This document shows, piece after piece, positions 1 to 7,960 of a DNA stretch of 32,148 nucleotides; the stretch's first letter is position 1; each line of letters opens with the position of its first letter. Position numbers and translations under genes: made by a program. Below the pieces are notes generated by a model that made no database searches, was not told the origin of the DNA, and saw only the letters and a list, made by a program, of their open reading frames with translations. The stretch is taken from NCBI GenBank assembly GCA_934438135.1, contig CAKSBP010000035.1, positions 1 to 32,148 of the forward strand. Reading direction: 5' to 3'. The DNA is from an uncultured Clostridium sp. (GTDB lineage Bacteria > Bacillota > Clostridia > Lachnospirales > Lachnospiraceae).

Positions 1-32
1 TTTTAGATAATATTTACTTACCAAAGTACGTA

Positions 33-49
33 TGCCAGCTACGCTGGCA
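33..49. repeat. short perfect hairpin near left edge
   Basis: TGCCAGC (33-39) and GCTGGCA (43-49) form a perfect 7-bp stem with a 3-nt loop. No T-tract follows on either strand, so it is not a clear terminator. One forward frame is open from the window edge to a TAA at 49-51, so this could be the tail of an upstream gene, but 16 residues are too few to identify it. The rest of 1-239 shows no gene I can support. Confidence 0.4.
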
Positions 50-239
50 GTAATCACTCAAGATTCCGAGAGATCATGATTCTATCCTTAAAATAAGGCC
101 ATGCCAAGGAAAAGATGGAATTCAGAAAAAACTGTGATGTGAAATAGAAATAAGGACGCATTCCGTTAATTAGAATTATATGAAAATAGATGGAAATAGA
201 AACAAGGAAAATTTGTAAAAAAAATAATACCTATTCTAC

Positions 240-268
240 TTGACAGAATACTTGAATTTTCGTATACT
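240..268 (+). promoter_or_regulatory. sigma-A promoter of the SRP RNA
   Basis: TTGACA at 240-245 and TATACT at 263-268 are separated by exactly 17 bp, a near-perfect housekeeping promoter. Transcription should begin near 275, about 50 nt before the closing helix of the SRP RNA. That implies a precursor with a removable 5' leader. Confidence 0.85.
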
Positions 269-327
269 AAACTTACGCTTTTCTGTAAGCTGTTTTTACA
301 GAAGCATAATATTTGTTAATAATATTT

Positions 328-590
328 CCGTGCAGCTGGGGAGTCAGCGGTGCCCTGTACCTGCAATCCGCTACAGCAGGAGTGATGTCTTGCCTAGGAT
401 TTGCCCTTGCAGGGCTGCCCTTTATAAGTGGCGTTGACATCTTGGTCTTGCGCAACAGGAACTTGTGAACCGTGTCAGGTCGGGAACGAAGCAGCACTAA
501 GCAAGCCATCCTGTGTGCCGCGAGGGTGCCAAGATCGAGTTAACTGTAAAGGTAACGCCTGTGAGGTCGCTTACGAAGCAAGGCGCACGG
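328..590 (+). ncRNA. ffs: signal recognition particle RNA, large (Alu-domain) bacterial type
   Basis: RNA scaffold of the signal recognition particle, which binds Ffh and directs co-translational membrane targeting. The 5' end CCGTGC (328-333) is the exact reverse complement of GCACGG (585-590), closing the long helix. The conserved helix 8 core lies at about 475-502: GTCAGGTC, then a GGAA tetraloop on a UCG/CGA stem, then GAAGCAGCA. The 5' portion, with GTGCCCTGTACCTGCAATCC and its partner strands, has the Alu-domain arrangement of Bacillus/Clostridium scRNA. At about 263 nt it matches the large class, not the short 4.5S form. The forward reading frames across it (240-437, 428-679) are artefacts of the RNA gene. 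In Bacillus subtilis scRNA is cut from a longer precursor by RNase III; the extra leader here fits that. Confidence 0.94.
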
Positions 591-625
591 ATTTTATTCA
601 TAATAATTCGTATAAACTTTACATT

Positions 626-661
626 AAAAGTGTAAGAGACATTTTGTTTCTTACACTTTTT
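626..661 (+). terminator. terminator hairpin after SRP RNA
   Basis: AAAAGTGTAAG (626-636) pairs perfectly with CTTACACTTTT (650-660) across a 13-nt loop, ending in a short T run (657-661). The T-tract is brief, but its place 36 nt after the RNA makes it the likely transcription end. Confidence 0.7.
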
Positions 662-850
662 GATGTTTATGGTTTTTAGTTTTCTATTCTGGAAATATAA
701 AGCAATCGTCTTTTAAGCATTGCTCACATGTGTTATAATAGAAACGACGGTTGTCTATAAACGGCACAATTCTAATGTAGGAAGGTAATTATTCTTTACC
801 AGAGACCCACACAATACAAAATAATACTTAAAAATAGGTCTAATTACTCT

Positions 851-879
851 TTATGAAAGGCAGTGCATTTTGATATAAT
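851..879 (+). promoter_or_regulatory. extended -10 promoter candidate for the cNMP-like gene
   Basis: TGATATAAT at 871-879 is an extended -10 element with a poor -35 (TTATGA, 851-856). A second extended -10, TGTTATAAT, sits at 731-739. Between them GTAATT/AATTAC and AGACC/GGTCT halves can pair, so the leader from the upstream promoter may be folded. Nothing else is evident in 662-915. Confidence 0.5.
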
Positions 880-915
880 GAGGATAATACATAAAAAACA
901 GGGGGACTGATTGAG

Positions 916-3243
916 ATGGAGTTATTAAATAGAAATGCAGTAAATCAAATCCCGCAGGGAACCGTGATATTTCGAGAAAGTGAAGCCGCAGAGTGTATTG
1001 CAATTGTACTTCGAGGCAGAATTCAAATTAAGAACAGGGGATCCAGCGTACTAGCGGGGGTGGGGACATTTTTCGGAATGTCTGATGTAATGGCAGGAAG
1101 ATACCAGTCTTCCTATATTGCATACGATAATGTAATTGTTTACGTATTTGAGATGAAAGACTACGAGGATTTAAGTAGAATAGCTGGTGAAAATAAAGAT
1201 TATGGCGGGCTTATCGTTACATCTCAGTGCAGATATTTAAAAGAAATGGATCGAATCCGAGGATTGTTAAATGAAGAAGCAAGAGGTCTGTTTGAATTTT
1301 TATCTTCTTATTCAAAGAAATGTACAGAAATAGGTAGAAAATCCGGCTATCTGGCAAAAGATATTGAGTGCGTTGGAGAACTGAAGCCGTATAAAAATAC
1401 AAATGATATAGATGAAGAATTACTGGAGTATAATAAACAGTGCTGTACACTTCCAATTAATATTATGAAAGAATATTATTCCAATAATGTAATCAGTACA
1501 TATCAGGTAAAGCAGCAGGTACCGCTGATTCATCAGATGGTGAGGGAGTGTACTCGGCTGTCAAGTTATATTTTTGAACTGTTTATGTCATTATTTTGTA
1601 ATGGTAATGAATGTTTATTCCAGATTGTTGTTAATCTGCTGTTTAAATTGAAGGATCAAAAAGAATGGAAGCAGACATTGAGTGACATTGCAGAGAAGTG
1701 TATTGAAAAGATTAATCAGACGGAGAAACTACTCCATGATGAACTGAACATGGATTTAAATGTAAATCATGAGTATCTGGAGCAGATTTATTATCAGATT
1801 ATTTCCGGGGATTTAGAAGAGAAGAAGGAAAGACAGGCATCTGTAGAGGATGCTGTGGATGATAATGCTATTTTGGCACAGACGAGTAATTCCTTGAATA
1901 AAATTTTACAGTATGCAAGCATGGCTCCGGATGAGACTGAAGAATGGATGCAGTTAATGGATACATTTCTTCATATGGGAGATAAAGGAGCTACCGATGA
2001 TGATGCGAGAAAGCTTCGTCGAAGAATTGCAGAGAAGTACTATACCCTTTATTATAAAGTATTTTTAACTGCTCATGAGAAAAATGATGAAAGCATTTTG
2101 ATTAATCTGTTTTTAAACTATGGATTACTGGACGAGCGACTTCTGACTCAGGAACAGATTATTATGCTTTACCATTTGGATAAAGGAAGTATAGAGCATG
2201 AATCCTGCTGTGTTTACAATATGCGTGAATGGCTGACAGAGATTTACGAAGGTAGAAAATCACCTTCTAAGAGTGAGTTTGATTTAGATTATGATGATGC
2301 CCTTCGTGAACGGAAACGTGTAGAGAAGCTGTCAGATGCTCAGATGAAAGAGTTAAGTGAGGACAAAGACGCAAAACTGAGATATGAACTGAATAACATG
2401 TTAAAATACAATAACCGTATTTCAAGTGGAAGAATCAGTTCCTTTGTACCTTTTTTGTACAAAGATATTTTCTATAGTGCAATCGAGAAAATGTTCCATT
2501 CTGCGGATGAAATCAATGCAGCAATTAATCGTCTGATGTCGGTTGACTTTTCGATTTTCTGCCGTGAAGTATTGTACTATGATATAGAAAAGGGAATTAA
2601 GAAGGAATACATTATTAAGAAGGTATTCCCAGATGTAATATTACTTCCTGTAAGTGGAAGTGTGGGTGTTATGTGGCAGGAAATCACGGGAAGAAAGCGT
2701 GATACACCAGGAAGATTCTTGATTCCGATATTATTGGAAGAAAACCTGGATGACATCATAGTTCAGTTATTTGGACGGTTCCGTTGGGAAATCTGTCGTA
2801 CAGAGCAGGGAACGGCATGGAATAATATTCAGTATCCGTCTCTCACCTCAGAGTATTATGATTATATTCAGTTCTATCAGAAGAACAGGGATTTGACACC
2901 AGAAAAGAAAGAAAAGCTAAAGAGCCAGATTACCAGAGGCCGTGGAAATATGCGTGAAGTATTTCTGATTGATTATATTTCCTGGATTACGAGAGAATAT
3001 AAGGGCGAGGTTCGTCTAAATAAAGTAGCAAGAGCTATTCTTGCAACTTATATTCCATTTCGTCAGGATCTTCGTGAGAAAATTATGGGACAGCCTATGT
3101 TCCAGGATGCGATGAATCGTTATGAGAAAAACAGAAAGCATACGGTACGTGAAATGGAGTTACGAATCCGTTCTTTAGAGAAAGATGGCGTAGAAATTCC
3201 AGATGCACTTATGGATACGTTTGAGTACTGGAATGAGGCCTGA
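916..3243 (+). CDS. large helical protein with degenerate N-terminal cyclic-nucleotide-binding fold
   Basis: Function unknown. Residues about 8-80 have the beta-roll pattern of a Crp/cNMP-binding domain: IPQGTVIFRESEAAECIAIV resembles the opening strands, and GTFFGMSDVMAGRYQSSYIA sits where the phosphate-binding cassette lies. The Glu and Arg that contact the cyclic phosphate in CRP are not there, so nucleotide binding is doubtful. The remaining 650-odd residues are charged and predominantly helical, with no winged helix, transmembrane segment or motif I recognise, so it is not a Crp-type transcription factor. The start is set by AGGGGGA at 901-907. It stands alone: SRP RNA precedes it and a convergent gene follows. 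By appearance it is a family restricted to relatives of this organism, but that is inference. Confidence 0.75.
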   Translation: MELLNRNAVNQIPQGTVIFRESEAAECIAIVLRGRIQIKNRGSSVLAGVGTFFGMSDVMAGRYQSSYIAYDNVIVYVFEMKDYEDLSRIAGENKDYGGLIVTSQCRYLKEMDRIRGLLNEEARGLFEFLSSYSKKCTEIGRKSGYLAKDIECVGELKPYKNTNDIDEELLEYNKQCCTLPINIMKEYYSNNVISTYQVKQQVPLIHQMVRECTRLSSYIFELFMSLFCNGNECLFQIVVNLLFKLKDQKEWKQTLSDIAEKCIEKINQTEKLLHDELNMDLNVNHEYLEQIYYQIISGDLEEKKERQASVEDAVDDNAILAQTSNSLNKILQYASMAPDETEEWMQLMDTFLHMGDKGATDDDARKLRRRIAEKYYTLYYKVFLTAHEKNDESILINLFLNYGLLDERLLTQEQIIMLYHLDKGSIEHESCCVYNMREWLTEIYEGRKSPSKSEFDLDYDDALRERKRVEKLSDAQMKELSEDKDAKLRYELNNMLKYNNRISSGRISSFVPFLYKDIFYSAIEKMFHSADEINAAINRLMSVDFSIFCREVLYYDIEKGIKKEYIIKKVFPDVILLPVSGSVGVMWQEITGRKRDTPGRFLIPILLEENLDDIIVQLFGRFRWEICRTEQGTAWNNIQYPSLTSEYYDYIQFYQKNRDLTPEKKEKLKSQITRGRGNMREVFLIDYISWITREYKGEVRLNKVARAILATYIPFRQDLREKIMGQPMFQDAMNRYEKNRKHTVREMELRIRSLEKDGVEIPDALMDTFEYWNEA

Positions 3244-3325
3244 TTTTTAAGCAGAAGTCGTGGAACAAGACAGAATCTGTTGAAAATCCGTATTTGGGAT
3301 GATTTTTACTTTAAGGGGGTGAGCG

Positions 3326-3405
3326 CTGCTTTCCAAAAACTCGGCTGTGTATAAGTTTTTGTTTGTGAAAAAGCTGTTGTATGCAGCCTCAAACCTGGAA
3401 AGCAG
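3326..3405. ncRNA. candidate three-way-junction structured RNA in a 309-bp gene-free stretch
   Basis: The stretch 3244-3552 has no convincing gene. In its middle, CTGCTTTCC (3326-3334) pairs with GGAAAGCAG (3397-3405). Inside, AAAAACT (3335-3341) pairs with AGTTTTT (3354-3360), and GTTTG (3361-3365) pairs with CAAAC (3390-3394). A further GCTG/CAGC helix lies inside the last arm (3373-3376, 3384-3387). All pairs are Watson-Crick and the helices abut, giving a compact three-way junction. Because no G-U pairs are used, either strand could be the RNA. It matches no known riboswitch class that I recognise. Confidence 0.35.
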
Positions 3406-3510
3406 GACGCGAGATAATTACGTTAAAAAATCAGTTCAAACACTGGATTTCCTATGTAGATTCTGAATTGCTCCCCTCGTTTCCACTGCATGCCATTTCT
3501 TTTTTAGGTG

Positions 3511-3540
3511 TAAAAATATTTGTTTATGAAAATATTTTTA
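3511..3540 (-). terminator. AT-only hairpin after the DJ-1/PfpI gene
   Basis: TAAAAATATTT (3511-3521) and AAATATTTTTA (3530-3540) are perfect reverse complements with an 8-nt loop, 13 bp beyond the minus-strand stop. With no G-C pairs it would be weak, but its position suits a terminator. Confidence 0.45.
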
Positions 3541-3552
3541 AGCGAGTATTCC

Positions 3553-4128
3553 TTATAATTCAATTTTAACCCCAAGAACCTTTAAAAATGCTTTAAAGAT
3601 GGAAATATGTGCAGCCCAGGACTGGGATGTGACAAGATTTCCATCGGTTACTGCCTGGTCGCCTTGTACATCAACGTAGGTAGCACCAGCTAGTTTAATT
3701 TCTGGTGCGAGAGATGGATATGCAGTTAGTGTTCTTCCTTCCAGAAGTCCAGTAGCAGTAAGAAGCTGTCCGGCATGGCATACCGCACCTAATGGTTTAT
3801 TATTTTTTAAGAACCAGGAAACAATTTCTATTACTTTGGGATCGAGGCGAAGATATTCCGGTGAACGGCCGCCGGATATGTACAGTCCATCGTAGTCTTC
3901 TGGTTTCACTTCGTTAAAAGATTTATTTAAGACAAAATTATGACCACGTTTTTCGGTATAAGTTTGAAAACCTTCAAAATCATGGATAGCGGTTGGAATT
4001 ACTTCGCCGGCCTTTCTGCCAGGGCATACGGCGTCCACCTGAAAACCTATTGTCTGTAAAAGCTGGAATGGAACCATTGTTTCATAATCTTCGGTAAAGT
4101 CACCTACTAATAACAAAATTTTCTTCAT
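3553..4128 (-). CDS. DJ-1/PfpI family protein
   Basis: A 191-residue protein of the DJ-1/PfpI/YhbO superfamily (class I glutamine-amidotransferase-like fold), whose members are described as stress chaperones, glyoxalases or deglycases. The nucleophile elbow is AVCHAGQ with Cys117 followed by His118. The acid partner is Glu16 in FTEDYETMVP, aligned with Glu18 of human DJ-1, and the SGGRSPEYLR loop (85-94) is typical of the YhbO/PfpI branch. I chose the start at 4128 because AGGAGGT (4138-4144 on the complement) is well spaced before it; the ATG 33 nt further upstream has no such site. Monocistronic, facing a convergent gene-free region and preceded by a strong dyad, which suggests repression relieved by stress. 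The substrate cannot be told from sequence. Confidence 0.9.
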   Translation of the reverse strand: MKKILLLVGDFTEDYETMVPFQLLQTIGFQVDAVCPGRKAGEVIPTAIHDFEGFQTYTEKRGHNFVLNKSFNEVKPEDYDGLYISGGRSPEYLRLDPKVIEIVSWFLKNNKPLGAVCHAGQLLTATGLLEGRTLTAYPSLAPEIKLAGATYVDVQGDQAVTDGNLVTSQSWAAHISIFKAFLKVLGVKIEL

Positions 4129-4179
4129 GTAAAAGATACCTCCTAAAATAAAATCCCCCAAAAGTTAACTAGCAAATAA

Positions 4180-4213
4180 ATAGTTATTTACTAAAATAAC
4201 TATCTTTATTATA
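4180..4213 (-). promoter_or_regulatory. promoter -10 and dyad operator of the DJ-1/PfpI gene
   Basis: On the minus strand TATAAT (4213-4208) is followed at once by a perfect dyad: ATAGTTATTT (4180-4189) and AAATAACTAT (4194-4203) with a 4-nt centre. A shorter palindrome AGTTAACT lies at 4163-4170. Repeated TAGTTA half-sites just downstream of a -10 box look like a repressor operator, in the style of MarR-family sites. The repressor is not identified in this window. Confidence 0.5.
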
Positions 4214-4334
4214 GCTTTATTTTAACATGATTAACAGGACTAATTTTGGCATTCAATAAATCTTATTCAGGTAGGGGAGAATTGGATTGGCGGAATTACT
4301 TTACCCTAACTCAAAAAGATACATACTTTTTAAG

Positions 4335-4392
4335 CCAGAATGAATACAGCCAAAAAGCCTCTGTAAAAAGATTCTTGTATTCATTTCTCTGG
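4335..4392 (+). promoter_or_regulatory. long hairpin in the leader of the TPR gene
   Basis: CCAGA (4335-4339) plus ATGAATACA (4340-4348) pair with TGTATTCAT (4376-4384) plus TCTGG (4388-4392), leaving a 3-nt bulge. The structure ends 70 nt before the TTG start. No T-run follows, so it looks like a leader or 5'-stabilising structure rather than a terminator. Confidence 0.4.
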
Positions 4393-4461
4393 AATGGTAG
4401 AATAAAATAAAATAATTGCGGTTTACAGGCAGATAGCAGAAGATCAATGGGAGGTGTAAAT

Positions 4462-5826
4462 TTGGGAAAATACGATGTAGATAGAAAATGTTCTGAAATC
4501 CGTAAACTTGTGCGGGATAAAAAATATGAAGAAGCATTGGAAATACTGAAAACCATTGATATTATGCATGTGAAGAATGTGCTGGATTATAAGGTATTTT
4601 ATGAGGTATTCAGCAGTCTGAAAATGTACGAGGATGCAAAAGAGATGTTGATTCGTATGTATCAAAGGAATTCCTCAAAACGTGTTTTATACCAGCTGGT
4701 GTGTCTTGCTGTCAGAAGTGGAAAACTTGATGAAGCAGAAGAATGTTATGACGATTATCTGAAGAAGGCGCCGAATTGTGAAGACAGATATATTTTACGA
4801 TATCTGATCGATAAGGCAAAACATGCAGATATTAAGGTAAGAATCGAGACTCTCGAAGAATTAAAAAAATATAATTACTATGAAGAATGGGCATATGAGC
4901 TGGCGAAGTTATATCATAAGGCAGGACGAAAAGAAGACTGCATGAAAGAATGTAGGAATATTATTGTCTGGTTTGGTGAAGGTGTTATTGTAGAAAAGGC
5001 CAGAATGCTCCTTAAGTATTATGAAGAAGGAGATCGTTCTTTCATGGATAAGGTAGAAGCATGGAAAAAGGCATCCGGAAAGCGGAAAGAAGAAACGAAA
5101 TCAGAAGCAGTATCGGAAGAAAAAGAGAAATCCTGTGCTGCTTCTGATACTGGTAAGTCAGAGGAGAAGGAACGGATTGAAATAACATTTGACTTAAAGA
5201 AACAGATTGAAGAGATGAAACGAAAAGTACGTGAGGAAAAGCCAGAGCCGATTAAGGTAAGTCTTCCGGAAGAAGTGGTCAATGAAGTAAAGAAAGTAAT
5301 AGAAGAAGAACAGCAGAAAGAGCAGGAAAAGGAGGAAAAACTGCCTGCAGAAGATGTTATTGTAAAAGGCATCAATCTTTCTAAGCAGTTTGCATCGTAT
5401 TTTGAAAAAAATACGTTAAAGATGCAGATTATATTATGTTTCCGGGATATCCAGAATGAAACGGAAAATCCAATTCTTTATGTGACAGCAGAAGACGTAT
5501 CAGGAAGTCTAGAGTTTGTAAAACAAACAGCGAAAACGTTAAAAGAACTTTCGATTCTGAAAAAGAGCCAGGTTGCTAAGATTAATGGTGAAAACCTGAA
5601 TCATATCAAACTGACGGAAAAGAAAGACAATCTTAGAGACAGCGTTCTTTTTATACAAAATGCATCCTCTTTATATCTGCCGACGGTTCAGGAAATTATG
5701 AAATTATCCGAAGAACTAAAGGGTGAATTGGTAATTATTTTTGAAGATTCTGAGGAAAACATAAAAATCTTCAGAGAAGAACACTATGAATTAAAAAACG
5801 ATAATTCGTATATCATAAATTTATAA
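4462..5826 (+). CDS. TPR-like protein with degenerate C-terminal AAA-like domain
   Basis: A 454-residue protein with no signal peptide. Residues about 1-190 are paired helices of TPR type (for example KKYEEALEILKTIDIM and GKLDEAEECYDDYLKKAP). Residues about 195-300 are a Lys/Glu-rich, probably coiled linker. Residues about 320-454 resemble the SpoVK/CbbX class of AAA ATPases in strand order: NPILYVTAEDVSGSLEFVKQ where the P-loop strand should be, SVLFIQNASSL where the Walker B should read LFIDEAYSL, then GELVIIFEDSEENIKIF. The Walker A glycines and lysine and the Walker B acids are missing, so it should not hydrolyse ATP. Start: TTG at 4462, spaced 5 nt from GGGAGGTG (4449-4456); the ATG at 4447 overlaps that site. 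The pyrophosphatase gene follows after 28 nt, probably cotranscribed. Confidence 0.8.
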   Translation: MGKYDVDRKCSEIRKLVRDKKYEEALEILKTIDIMHVKNVLDYKVFYEVFSSLKMYEDAKEMLIRMYQRNSSKRVLYQLVCLAVRSGKLDEAEECYDDYLKKAPNCEDRYILRYLIDKAKHADIKVRIETLEELKKYNYYEEWAYELAKLYHKAGRKEDCMKECRNIIVWFGEGVIVEKARMLLKYYEEGDRSFMDKVEAWKKASGKRKEETKSEAVSEEKEKSCAASDTGKSEEKERIEITFDLKKQIEEMKRKVREEKPEPIKVSLPEEVVNEVKKVIEEEQQKEQEKEEKLPAEDVIVKGINLSKQFASYFEKNTLKMQIILCFRDIQNETENPILYVTAEDVSGSLEFVKQTAKTLKELSILKKSQVAKINGENLNHIKLTEKKDNLRDSVLFIQNASSLYLPTVQEIMKLSEELKGELVIIFEDSEENIKIFREEHYELKNDNSYIINL

Positions 5827-5854
5827 ATGTGACAGTAGACTAGGAGGACAAAAC

Positions 5855-7507
5855 GTGGACAACACACAAGAGACAGTTTATGTAGTGGGACACAAGAATC
5901 CGGACACAGACTCGATTTGTGCTGCGATTGGTTATGCAGCACTGAAAAGAACTCTGACTGGAGAAAAGTATAAAGCAAGAAGAGCGGGGCAGGTAAATCC
6001 TGAAACAAGATTTGTATTGGAGCGTTTTAAGGTGGAAGCACCTGCTTATATATCTGATGTAAGAACCCAGGTAAAAGATATGGAAATCCGTAAAATCGAC
6101 GGGGTGTTAAAGAAGATTTCCTTAAAGAAAGCCTGGACAACTATGACGGAAAAGGGAGTTGTTACTCTGCCGGTTGTAGAAGAAGAAAACAAGCTGGAAG
6201 GTGTTATTACTATCGGTGATATCGCAAAAGCATATATGGATGTTTACGACAGCAGCATTTTATTCAAAGCACGTACTTCCTTCTCCAATATTGTAGAAAC
6301 GCTGGAAGGTGATATGCTGGTTGGCGATATGAATGAATGTCTGGATAAAGGAAAGGTTCTTATTGCAGCAGCGAATCCGGATTTGATGGAAAGCTATATT
6401 GAAAAGGGTGACCTTGTTATCTTAGGTAACCGCTATGAATCTCAGCTTTGTGCTATTGAGATGCTGGCAAAATGTATTATCGTCTGCGATGGTGCACAGG
6501 TTTCTTATACAATTACAAAACTTGCGGAAGACAGAAAATGTACTATTATTCGTACACCTTATGATACGTATACGGTGGCACGTCTTATTAATCAGAGTAT
6601 GCCGATTGAATACTTTATGTGTGCAAGCAACATTATTACCTTTACAAAAGATGATTTTATTGACGATATCCGCGATATCATGGCGAAGAAACGTCATAGA
6701 GATTTTCCGGTTTTAACCAAATCCGGACAGCTGTGTGGCATGATTTCCCGTCGTAATTTATTGGGTGCTAAGAAGAAAAAGATGATTTTAGTGGATCATA
6801 ATGAAATATCGCAGGCAGTTGATGGACTGGAAGAAGCAGAAATTATGGAGATTATCGATCATCATAGATTAGGAAACATCGAGACCATGAATCCGGTTTA
6901 TTTTAGAAATCAGCCGGTTGGATGTACTTCTACGATTATTTATCAGATGTATCAGGAAAATGGAGTTGAAATTGAACCTAAAATTGCCGGACTTCTGTGC
7001 TCTGCAATTTTATCTGATACATTAATCTATCGTTCTCCAACTTGTACACCACTGGATAAAATAGCAGCAGAAAATCTTGCTAAGATTGCCGGAATTGATA
7101 CACAGGAAATGGCAAAGGAAATGTTTGCAGCAGGAAGCAATTTAAGCGGAAAATCTGCGGAAGAAATTTTCTATCAGGATTTCAAGAAGTTTAATGCTGG
7201 CGAGCTAACGTTTGGTGTTGGACAGATTAATTCCATGAGCGGAGATGAATTAAAGAATATTAAAGACAAACTTGTTCCTTATATGGAGAAGGCATCTAAT
7301 CTTCACGGAGTACAGATGATTTTTTTCATGCTTACAAATATATTGGAAGAGTCTACAGAACTGTTATTTAAAGGGGAAAATGCAGATCAGCTGGTTGCGG
7401 ATGCTTTTGATGTCAGCGAACCGGGAGACAGTCTCTTATTAGAAGGAGTTGTATCCAGAAAGAAACAGCTGATCCCAGCAATATTTAGTTCCCTTCAAAA
7501 AGAATAG
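5855..7507 (+). CDS. ppaC: manganese-dependent inorganic pyrophosphatase with CBS and DRTGG domains
   Basis: Family II (DHH) pyrophosphatase, hydrolysing pyrophosphate to phosphate in the cytoplasm. Metal and catalytic motifs are HKNPDTDS (13-20), VDHNE (313-317), DHH (335-337) and a C-terminal RKKQ near residue 536 that binds substrate. At 550 residues it has the insertion of the regulated subtype: a first CBS motif (about 68-130), a DRTGG-like segment (about 140-250) and a second CBS motif (about 255-305) inside the N-terminal DHH domain. CBS-pyrophosphatases of this layout are inhibited by AMP/ADP and activated by ATP or diadenosine polyphosphates. The start is GTG at 5855 after AGGAGG (5842-5847). 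It sits 28 nt downstream of the TPR gene. Confidence 0.94.
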   Translation: MDNTQETVYVVGHKNPDTDSICAAIGYAALKRTLTGEKYKARRAGQVNPETRFVLERFKVEAPAYISDVRTQVKDMEIRKIDGVLKKISLKKAWTTMTEKGVVTLPVVEEENKLEGVITIGDIAKAYMDVYDSSILFKARTSFSNIVETLEGDMLVGDMNECLDKGKVLIAAANPDLMESYIEKGDLVILGNRYESQLCAIEMLAKCIIVCDGAQVSYTITKLAEDRKCTIIRTPYDTYTVARLINQSMPIEYFMCASNIITFTKDDFIDDIRDIMAKKRHRDFPVLTKSGQLCGMISRRNLLGAKKKKMILVDHNEISQAVDGLEEAEIMEIIDHHRLGNIETMNPVYFRNQPVGCTSTIIYQMYQENGVEIEPKIAGLLCSAILSDTLIYRSPTCTPLDKIAAENLAKIAGIDTQEMAKEMFAAGSNLSGKSAEEIFYQDFKKFNAGELTFGVGQINSMSGDELKNIKDKLVPYMEKASNLHGVQMIFFMLTNILEESTELLFKGENADQLVADAFDVSEPGDSLLLEGVVSRKKQLIPAIFSSLQKE

Positions 7508-7529
7508 CCAGATGAAATTGGCTGGTTAA

Positions 7530-7889
7530 TTAAATACGGAATTTAACTTCAACGGGCTTTTTTAAAACCTGCCCGCCACGAGATTGAACCTTTGTTGTAA
7601 TATGTAATATATAAGATTGATTCGTATTATATGCTTCCAAAGGCTCAATCTCAATTTCATTTGTAGTACTGATATAGCGGATATCCGTTTTTATCGGTAC
7701 TTTTGATGGATTTGTGACATATAAATTTACATTGTTAACAGTTGAGGGATTTAGTGGAGCAGAAAATTTCACTCTCCAAACGATAGTCTCGGTGTGATAG
7801 GCAATGTCGCTTTTCACTTTGTTTTCCAGTCCGGGAGTAATCCCCTCAATTGTCACGAATTTAGATGCACCTTTTAGTGTATATGGCAT
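7530..7889 (-). CDS. small single-domain Ig-like (SbsA/Big_5-type) protein
   Basis: A 119-residue beta-rich protein. The run WRVKFSAPLNPSTVNNVNLY, later NEIEIEPLEAYNTNQSYILH and a closing VEVKFRI are the strand pattern of the SbsA-type bacterial Ig domain usually found as repeats in surface proteins. Here it is a lone domain with no signal peptide, membrane segment or sorting signal, so secretion is not supported. Start: GAGGTG (complement of 7896-7901) sits 6 nt before ATG at 7889; the ATG at 7895 touches it. Convergent with the pyrophosphatase gene (22 bp apart, with only a weak AGCCA/TGGCT hairpin at 7506-7523 between them). No partner gene is evident. Confidence 0.75.
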   Translation of the reverse strand: MPYTLKGASKFVTIEGITPGLENKVKSDIAYHTETIVWRVKFSAPLNPSTVNNVNLYVTNPSKVPIKTDIRYISTTNEIEIEPLEAYNTNQSYILHITTKVQSRGGQVLKKPVEVKFRI

Positions 7890-7960
7890 AAACATCACCT
7901 CAAACAGTATTATAATATAGGATTAAAAAAAAGTATAGACATTTATAAAAGGAGTTTAGA

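Noticed and set aside
1..51. C-terminal end of an upstream gene
   Set aside because: One frame is open to a TAA at 49-51, but 16 residues give no recognisable motif; listed only as a possibility.
240..679. Two overlapping forward reading frames of 65 and 83 codons
   Set aside because: They lie across the SRP RNA and its leader, have no ribosome-binding sites, and their protein sequence has no family character.
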